Below, piece after piece: positions 56,557 to 64,000 of a DNA stretch of 64,000 nt (position 1 is its first letter; every line of letters begins with the position of its first letter). Below the pieces are notes generated by a model, which was given only the letters and a program-made list of their open reading frames with translations, was not told where the DNA came from and searched no databases. The position numbers and the translations under genes were made by a program. Location of the stretch: assembly GCA_002286855.1 (NCBI GenBank), contig NRSV01000069.1, positions 43,199-107,198 on the forward strand. The letters are read 5' to 3'. Source of the stretch: Bipolaris cookei (lineage: Eukaryota; Ascomycota; Dothideomycetes; Pleosporales; Pleosporaceae).

Positions 56557-58209
56557 TGTTCAAAAGTCGTAGTAGTAACGTGAAAAAATCGTTGTGTCAG
56601 CGTGAAAGCAAAGGAGAAAGTTTAAATCGCTGGATCAACCACCGTTTCTTTCTTCGCGAGCAAACAGTCAAAGGTGAAGAGTTGGATATCTTGCTGGGAG
56701 GTTGTTGGCAGTTGCTTAGAGTTACATATACCACCATTTTGACCGGGGAGGTAGAGATACCCAAGTTATCCCTCCTATCACAACGCCAGTTAGCAAAACT
56801 ATCAAGGATCCTCCAAGATTTTGCATACCCTGGTCAACCTGAGTTGCGTATGATGTGGCATTGTCTTCGGTCTTGGAAAAATTCGCGATAGGGTGTATGC
56901 TGTGGAAACCCACTGCCAAGACAGTTGGTGATCGTATTCAATATCGCGTTATGCGCCGGCGATGGTGGATCAGGCTGGGGGACGAGTGGGTAATGGGTTC
57001 GGGCCGTGCTTGAACGAGCGGCAAATGCGGGTGAGGATGAGGGAAGATTGAGGTCGCAAGGTGGTGCAAGCGTCAACTATCGAGTGATCCTGGGGTAAGT
57101 GGTGTTAGTGTAGCATTAGTTGGGTGCCGGGAACTTACACTATGTCTGCAGTCATATCTTACCCAGCTATTCGGCGTTATTTGGACCCATGATTCCCATA
57201 ATAAGTAGAATTAAGCTAACCGTAACTTAGTCTTTATCTAAATTTTCTGAAGATTGTGACCTAGATCGCAGATCTAAAATAAAACTGACCTTACTAAAGT
57301 TAGGGACGCAGTTTGGTTATTATAGAGAATTTTTGCTGCCTTATTGTTATTGGCTGGGCAACATAAGGTTGCAGACATGGTGTACGTTATGTGGATTTTG
57401 CAAACGTATTATTGCAAGGCTGCGCTTGATATTGACTGTAGTACCGTGTTCTACTTTTATGCTGCGTATCAGTCCCAAAGGCTTCATCTTTTGGAATCTT
57501 AGGTACTTTGGTTTTTTTCATTATAGGAATTCCAGTGTGGTCACTTCTGTGTAAAGTTACCTGCTGTTGTACTCAAAGGAGGTTGCGATAGGCAAAACTA
57601 TAGATGCGCCTAGACCCTGAACTAGCACTGCTTACCTTAGCATAATGCGCAAATTAGTACTCTGGATACCATTTCAGTGGATCAGTGATACCTCCTGCTT
57701 TGGACATCTGAGTAGATTGACGTAATGGATGCTGCACGATGTTGCTACTGGAGATGTCGGACCGCCTTTACATATTACGGCCGTAGTGAAGTGTCTAGTC
57801 AGTGCAACAAGATTCCATCAAGGGACTTACTACAAGATGTCTTTCTGTCTTCAGATGAAATTGAGTGTGATTGGAAGAATGGTAGGTCAGCCGACGTGAA
57901 ATGAATCTGATAGGTCTCGAGTAGAGTCAAGTAATCACTATCCTGCTTGGTAGTAAGCCCCGCCATCCTGGACTACGACAACGAAAAATTATACTGAGAT
58001 ACATGCCCGGAATCTCTCGGCAGTCCACTTGGACTCTAGGCAAAAACAGTGACTATACTAGACCGGACCGATAGGATATGGGCGCCATAGACTGCAACTA
58101 CAAAAGTCGAGCGTCAAATGGACAGACTGCATACGGTTTCGCAGTCTTGAAGCCCATAACACTACAATCGCTGAAATCATTTCTGTATTAATCAGTCTTC
58201 ATATTCATC
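56557..58209. promoter_or_regulatory. Divergent upstream region of PKS and aldo-keto reductase
   Basis: A 1.65-kb spacer between divergent start codons of two putative cluster genes, likely a shared control region. It is AT-rich between 57150 and 57560. I could not single out a binding motif and see no gene. Confidence 0.45.
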
Positions 58210-59357
58210 ATGGTTTCACAGTCACTCCCCAAGATCATTCTTGGAACTCACATGGTAAGCAACGTCTCAACCCCTAACCATCCCACGCTTCTAATATAAC
58301 CATAGATCGGAGATGCAACCAAAGACCCCGGCACAGTTCGCTTCGACACCAAACAGGACGTCGAAACCTTACTGAACACATTTTACGACCGAGGACACAC
58401 GCATCTCGACACTGCCCGCGACTACTCACCCGATGACCAGGGCGCCTCAGAGTCACGTCTCGGCCGATCCGATGCAGCCTCACGATTCACAATCCACAGC
58501 AAAGTGCATAGCGCCAACCCTGGCGACCACCAGGCGAATAAGCTGAACTTGAGCATCAAGCAGTCGCTCCACCACCTCCAGACATCCACTGTGGAGACCA
58601 TGTTCCTGCACTTCCCGGACTACCAGACGCCCTTTGCCGACACGGCAAAAGCGATGAGCGAGGCGCTTGCTCAGGGAAAATTCAAAAACTACGGACTGTC
58701 GAATTACTCGGCGGAGCAGGTGGAGCGGTTTCTGAGTGTGTGCGAGCAGCTTGGGTACACGAAACCAAGTGTGTACGAAGGCCATTACAACGCTATTGCA
58801 CGGGGATGCGAAAAAGATTTGTTTCCACTATTGCGTAAGCACAACATGTCGTTTTATTGCTATAGGTAAGCTTGGGTATCTTTTTGTTTCGCAAACGCCG
58901 AGGCGAAATTAACTAATTTACACGTGCACAGTCCCGCTGCTGGAGGGTTATTCTCTGATCACGCTGAGACATCTCGACGGTGGAGAGATGACGTGAGTGG
59001 ATTTTTTGACACCTTTTTGGTATTTGTTGCAGTGTCTAATTGCAACAGAATTTCATTGGCAAGCCATACAATGTCATGTACGGAAAACCGCCGGTGCATG
59101 CGGCGGTAGCGACAATTCTAGACCTTGCAGAGGAACACGAGATAAAGGGACATGCGGCCGCGATACGGTGGACGGCGTTTCATAGCTTGCTCGATGCAGA
59201 GTGTGGGGATGGTGTCATTTTCAGTGTTTCGAGCGTGGAGCAACTGCATAAGACGCTGGATGCGCTGGAGGCTGGACCGCTTCCTGTGGAGCTCGCAGAG
59301 GCAATTGCCGAGGTGTACAGTATTGTCGACGGCGTTGAACCTCCGTATCATGTGTAG
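58210..59357 (+). CDS. Aldo-keto reductase, AKR7 (aflatoxin-aldehyde reductase) type, 324 aa
   Basis: Four exons: 58210-58254, 58306-58865, 58932-58992 and 59049-59357. The catalytic tetrad is visible: Asp and Tyr in HTHLDTARDYSPDDQ, Lys in FTIHSKVHS and His in TMFLHFPDYQTPF. Other family blocks are GKFKNYGLSNYSAEQVE, KPSVYEGHYNAIARG and SPAAGGLFSDH. The enzyme should reduce aldehydes or ketones with NADPH in the cytosol. It is divergently transcribed from the polyketide synthase, which makes it a likely tailoring enzyme. In known clusters such reductases act on polyketide aldehydes or ketones. Exon joins are all GT-AG and in frame. Confidence 0.88.
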
Positions 59358-60265
59358 ATCAGGTTACGTAGCCAGTCAGCTTCGGGTAGAGCTGAAGTGT
59401 AATGGGTCGTTTTACTGTAACTTGGCAAACGGATTCCTGGTCGGCGGGTCTGACAACGTCTGTGTGCCACGTGCTTTTTTGCTATGCCAGAACGGCCTTA
59501 CATCGCCCCTTGATCTAAGATGATGGATCGCGAATACGAAATAGTGGAAGAATGCTGATGCAGCGTCATGAAGATACATATATGCGGACCGACTCTGCCT
59601 CACAAAACCATACTGTGCAGCAAATCTGCTGGCGTAATGCATCTCGCGACGAAGATATGCGTAGTCGTATGCACTGTTTCTCGATTCTATCTTGTCAAAT
59701 CAAACGGCGGTGTGCCTAGTCCGCTCTACCAGCTACCCACTTTCATCGCCAGCATTGCTGTTGTCGTCGTATTCGGTGTTTTGATCAGGACGTAGCGTGC
59801 CGTCGGGCCTGTACATCATGCGGTTGATCGACACGGGAACAAGACACGGGCGCTTAAATTTAGTGAACGCCTAAATGCTTTTCACAACGAGACAAACCTA
59901 CATCGTCGTTGTTCTGACATTGGGACTGGATAGGCGCCGGTTGTTTGGCAGGTATGTTACATGGCCTGCTCTTTGTGATAGTTGTTGGATGTTGTAGTGG
60001 CGCCCATGTTGTACATGAAGATAGTATATATTATAGGTGGAGAACAATAATAGAATACGATGCCACTCGAGGTCCTGCACCGTTGCGGCTGAGAAAACTT
60101 CTTGGCAACGGATACGGAGAGCCGCAGTTGCAGCTGGCGGCTGATTGGCTGATTGGCTGATTGATCCACCCAACGCAGTAATTCGTCACGCATACATTGC
60201 CAAAGGAAACTCTGCCGGGTGAAGAATCTAGATCTGACTACGCTAATAACTGCACGACGTATGTT
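59358..60265. other. Intergenic between convergent genes
   Basis: The aldo-keto reductase and P450 genes end toward each other. Only short frames without coding character. Confidence 0.5.
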
Positions 60266-61907
60266 CTACACGTCCACCAGGGCCACGCCCATATGATCTT
60301 GCAATGGGTGTTCCACTTTAAAATTCTCAATCAAGTGGGCATACTCTTCACTTCTTGGCTTGATGCTATACGGAAAGTCGTGCAGCCGCATGATTAAGCC
60401 AGGGGTGCCAATTCGTTGCGGTACAATCTTGTTGCCCATTTCGTCTATGGCATTCGTCATGTTAAACGCAGCCAAGAGGCGGGCGACGGTAATGAAAACG
60501 GTTTGATCGGCTACGAAGCGTCCGGGGCAGACTCTGCGACCGAAGCCAAAATTTGCGTCGGTCGGATCTGGCTCGCTGCGAGGCGCAAGAAAGCGATCAG
60601 GATCAAACGAGGAGGGATTCGAATACGTCTGAGGGTCGTTTAGAAGCCACCATACGGAAGCTATGAGGTACGCCCCTTTCGGGATCCGGAAGCCGCCGTA
60701 GCTCATTTGTTCGTCGGCCTTGTGCGGTATGGCTAGCGGTGCAACAGGATGCCAGCGAAAGACTTCATTGACCACAGCGTTGACGTACGGCAGCTGGCCT
60801 CGGTCTTCAAATTGCGGCAGTCTTCCGCTGCCGACAACGGTGTCAATTTCCTGTTGCGCCTTCTTCTGGACATCTGGGTAGAGTATCATAGCCAGGATGA
60901 AAGCATAGATGGATGCAACAGTGGTATCCGAGCCACCCCCATACATAACAACAGCTGTCTTCTTAATGACATCTTCTGTGCTTGCGTGGACGTTGCCTAA
61001 CTTTTCCGCCGCTTCCTTCTCCTGCTCGATGAGTGATGAGACATAAGACGGTCTGTGAGTCCCTCTGGCCATCTCTTTGCGCACATAGTCGTAGGGAGTG
61101 TTGAGCGTTTTGTTGAGCTGTTTGTTCCAGTCTCGAGCTGTCTGCTTGAACGACGTGCCTGGGAGGCCCTCGGGAAGATGTTTGAGAAAAGGAAATGTAT
61201 TGACTGCCCATGCCAACAGATCGGATGCCTGACTAAATATATCCATTGTTTCTTCGATCATACGGACCAATGGGTCCGGGGAATCTGGAGTGATGGAATA
61301 ACCGTACGTGATGCGAAGAATTACGGCGCTCGCTTCGCTGCAGAGGCGGGGCTGGTCAGCAGAGATCAGAGCAGTGATGAACGGCTAGATAGACTTACGA
61401 CTTAACGTGCTTAAACAAGCCAGCTGGGTCTTTGAGAATGTTCCAAAGAAGGCGGTGAGATTCAAGGTTCTCGGCTTCCTTGAAGCGTTCGGCCATGAAC
61501 TTTGTGCCAAAATGTTTGTGGATCATTTTGCGGTGTAACAGGTAGGTGGAATTGAATGATAGAAGGTTCAGTAGTCCCCCAAATCCGCACATGTCTGCAA
61601 AAGCGAATGAGGGTCGAGATGAGGTTATTTTCGAAGACTTGGTCAAGATGTCGCGTATCGCATCATGGTCGTGGAGAAGGATGATGGGCTGTCCAAGCAT
61701 GCTCACGGAGCTTACGGGACCGTAAGCGTCCTTGAACTTGAGCCAGTGTTCATATTCGGGAATATTGCCAGGAGGCCCATGTGTGACGTTGCCAACAATA
61801 GGAAACCCTTTCGGTCCAGGTGGAAGATTGCCATTGTTGTCTCGCAGCTTCCTCCAGAGCTGAACACATAGGAGAAGCACTAGGGTGACAGCAATGAGAG
61901 ACAGCAT
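60266..61907 (-). CDS. Cytochrome P450 (O-methylsterigmatocystin-oxidoreductase-like), 526 aa
   Basis: Two exons: 61399-61907 and 60266-61337 (intron GTAAGT...CTGCAG; junction reads FKHVKS-EASAVILRITYGY). Features in order: N-terminal anchor MLSLIAVTLVLLLCVQLW, the proline-rich hinge LPPGPKGFPIVGN, I-helix GGGSDTTVASI, K-helix EVFRWHPVAPLAIPH, the FDPDRFL motif and haem loop FGFGRRVCPGRF with the Cys ligand. Length is normal and no lesion is seen. ER-bound monooxygenase; substrate unknown, but its position next to the polyketide synthase and aldo-keto reductase suggests oxidation of the polyketide product. Confidence 0.9.
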
Positions 61908-62319
61908 TTTGAAAAATTCAAGCTGACAGTTGTTGCTTAGGGAGAAAAGAGGCGTGGAGTAAAGGCTCGAGCCAAAAGACGAGCCTAAGTACCGTGTTTG
62001 GTAATCGAATTAATTGGGTTGGAATGGGATGTTGTAGCCCTCGGAAGCCACCCCAGACTGTTCTCCGTGCATGGGGAAAACGCAGTATGCTAAAAATCGC
62101 AAATGCAAGTCTCATGATAGCGGGTTCCATGGTGTGACGGTGCCATGCACGGGCAAACCCACAGCTACGGCCCGATTTTGTGGGGGTTAACAATGTCCTG
62201 CAGATCCCAGCGATGACGGTTGAGGGGTTTGGTCATAGCCCCAATCTAGGAAAGAATTTGTTAGCCTTGTGTCATTGGCTATTCGCCATCATTGTCACTG
62301 AAAAGATCGTGTTATCAAT
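61908..62319. other. Divergent spacer
   Basis: Upstream of the P450 and of the acyltransferase relic. No gene seen. Confidence 0.5.
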
Positions 62320-63160
62320 ATGTCGTCTTGGCAGGTTTTCCAGCTGCACCCCTCGGGGTGGGAACATGACGCTGAAGAGGAACGATCTAAACTTTTCATC
62401 ATCGACTACACATTGAATTGTGCCTATACTCGCTATGCTATCTTTTTCCGTCTGAAAGATGCCAATAAGGGTGAAGCAGTCGATACTATCCGAGCAGGGC
62501 TTGAAAAGACACTCGGCTAGGCAAGTCACATGTGCGGCGCCATTGAGGCAGATGGAGGATGTGACCTTTCGTTTGTCAAGAAGAAGAAATTGACTGTAAC
62601 ATTTGTTGTGCATTGGCTAAATCCTGAGTGAAATTACCCGTCTCTGAACGATATTGAGAAAGCGCATTTCTCTGGTCATAGCGAGTTGTATAGTATCAAT
62701 TTCTGGGTAGGTTGTAGTCCGTTGCCTTGTTTCTTTTTCGAAGGTTTACTGACGCGAGTTTGTGTGAAATAGGTACACCTGAACTGACATGGGGAGAAAG
62801 ACCAAAGGCCAAGCCAAATCGCATTTCCTTGGGCTGATTGGTGCCATTGCGCCCATTAGAGATCAACAAGCATTAGCGCACACTCCTGACGCGTGTCCAC
62901 TGATGGGCATTTTTGTGACAGATCGCTGCGCGGCTGATGCCAGTGGCTTTGACTTTGGCTATGCGGAAGCCAGGATCTACCGCCATTTGTGGGGAGAGAC
63001 AAAGACTACTGGAGTGGCTGTGGTATATGTTCCAGTGTTGTCAGGAGAAAACCTAGATAAAGACTCCATGTTCACAATAACAATGGAGAAGGAACTAGCA
63101 GCCAAATTGCTTGAGACTGCAGAATGGACCGATAACTTTGAATATGGGGAGATAGATTAG
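62320..63160 (+). pseudogene. Acyltransferase-like relic (BAHD/TRI101 type), broken and incomplete
   Basis: The ATG at 62320 starts MSSWQVFQLHPSGW, then YAIFFRLKDANKGEAVDTI and RAGLEKTLG before TAG at 62518-62520 (CAG would fit). The same frame continues ASHMCGAIEADGG, meets another stop after HWLNPE, and goes on NYPSLNDIEKAHFSG. From 62789 a frame open to 63160 contains CPLMGIFVTDRCAADASGFDFG and a typical C-terminal part (ARIYRHLWGETKTTGV; FTITMEKELAAKLLE). The pattern (early AGLExTL, late DFGxGxA...R and EKEL) is that of fungal CoA-dependent O-acyltransferases, but the middle with the HxxxD catalytic motif is missing. I infer an internally deleted, inactive member of the metabolite cluster. 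Confidence 0.5.
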
Positions 63161-63316
63161 GCAGTAGTCTCCGCTACGAGACTGTCGCATCTCACTCTGT
63201 CACACTACAGTCGAGAGTTTTTTGGGGTTGCTATAGCGTTTATATGGCGCTTGAATTACTGGGAAGAATTGCAATGTTGCTGGGAAGAGAAGACAAGAAA
63301 ATGGACGAGTGGCAGT

Positions 63317-64000
63317 CTAAATGTGAGTCTTGTTCAAGCCCTTTGTGAAAAGAGGGCTTTGGCGGACACGCTCCCAGTCGTGCAGCATAACAGTGTTTGC
63401 CGTGCAGTCGCGGACCTCGGCACCTCCACGCTTGATCATTTCGTCTTCAAAGGCAGTGATGGCAGCTTTCCGATCGTCGCCAGCGTGTATTCTGGTGATG
63501 GCCTCACACAGCTTCCCTGCGTCGGTGACGGAATGGTTGAGACCCTGTCCGCGCTGATAGGTCATGGGGTGAACAGCGTCGCCGACCATTGTGACGCGTC
63601 CGTTGTGATTGTCCCAGCGATGACCATCCAGGCTGGGATCCCACTCGGTCAGACCAAGATACCATACGGGTGTGTCGTCGAGGGTCCATTCCAGGGCGCT
63701 CTTCCAGGGGTCGCAAAACTGCTTGGCGAGTTCCTTCTGTTGGGCAAGGCGTTGAGCGCTTGTCCAGTGCTTGGTGGCCTCTTGCTCTTCTAAGCTGCTG
63801 CGCCACGAGATGTAGTAGAAGAAGGTCCAAGACGAGGGGTCATCTGCATCTGGGGCATGTTGCATGCCAAAAAAGGCAAAGCAGTTGTTGGGGTGGGCAG
63901 AGGCCAGATAGAGGGGGTGGAAGGACCTCAGGTGGAGAGCCTGCTCTCTGGTGAAGGTGGACTGGACGAACGTGGCCGCATAGGGAATGGGGTTGATGGT
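63317..64000 (-). CDS. FAD-dependent monooxygenase, C-terminal part (runs off window)
   Basis: The frame is open from the window end (64000) to the stop at 63317; the ATG at 63865 is internal, since the codons before it (TINPIPYAATFVQSTF, HPNNCFAFFGM) are coding-like. The second FAD-binding motif is clear: GRVTMVGDAVHPMTYQRGQG followed by LNHSVTDAGKLCEAI, the GD-x-A-H-P signature of group-A flavin hydroxylases (salicylate-hydroxylase-like). The N-terminal GxGxxG and the substrate part lie outside. It would use NAD(P)H and O2 to hydroxylate an aromatic or polyketide substrate. It is next in line after the P450 and acyltransferase relic, consistent with a biosynthetic cluster that extends beyond the window. 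Confidence 0.85.
   Translation of the reverse strand, partial: TINPIPYAATFVQSTFTREQALHLRSFHPLYLASAHPNNCFAFFGMQHAPDADDPSSWTFFYYISWRSSLEEQEATKHWTSAQRLAQQKELAKQFCDPWKSALEWTLDDTPVWYLGLTEWDPSLDGHRWDNHNGRVTMVGDAVHPMTYQRGQGLNHSVTDAGKLCEAITRIHAGDDRKAAITAFEDEMIKRGGAEVRDCTANTVMLHDWERVRQSPLFTKGLNKTHI

Overview
The window is nuclear DNA of a filamentous ascomycete. The evidence is short GT-AG introns (about 48-100 bp, three apparently GC-AG), a Zn2Cys6 regulator, heterokaryon-incompatibility (HET-NACHT-WD40) sequence, a highly reducing polyketide synthase, fungal P450s, pogo/Fot1-type transposons, a Tad-like LINE remnant and some stop codons of the CA-to-TA kind left by repeat-induced point mutation (RIP). 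A dothideomycete (Pleosporales-like) is my inference from overall flavour; no marker here proves it.

Layout. 1-861: 3' end of a pogo-like transposon. 1.2-13 kb: degenerate short-chain dehydrogenase, broken F-box gene, small secreted cysteine-rich protein, small unknown protein, large Zn2Cys6 regulator, AlkB-like DNA-repair dioxygenase. 13.6-18.6 kb: degraded zone with a broken Cys/His-rich gene, an intact and a broken APH-like kinase, and a LINE tail. 19.7-26 kb: single-pass cysteine-rich membrane protein, LanC-like protein, secreted tyrosinase. 26.7-32.6 kb: conserved housekeeping pair in divergent orientation, RPB4 (RNA polymerase II) and LRG1 (LIM-RhoGAP). 33.3-35.0 kb: full-length but inactive pogo element with both inverted repeats and TA target duplication.

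35-64 kb resembles a secondary-metabolism region: trans-aconitate-type methyltransferase, pisatin-demethylase-like P450, Zn alcohol dehydrogenase, a 6.6-kb transposon, a 2411-aa reducing polyketide synthase (KS-AT-DH-psiMT-ER-KR-ACP), aldo-keto reductase, a second P450, an acyltransferase relic, and an FAD monooxygenase running off the end. The tailoring enzymes from about 40.6 kb onward plausibly act on the polyketide; membership of the methyltransferase and first P450 is less certain.

The most unusual object is the 6.6-kb element at 42054-48673. It has terminal inverted repeats of about 44 bp (first 23 bp perfect) and TA duplications. Inside are a decayed pogo-type DDE transposase and a decayed HET-NACHT-WD40 (fungal NLR) gene. 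It looks like a DNA transposon that carried an incompatibility/immune-type NLR as cargo and landed 45 bp beyond the polyketide synthase stop codon, separating that gene from the alcohol dehydrogenase.

Exon structures were derived by hand from splice sites and reading-frame continuity. No homology search was run.
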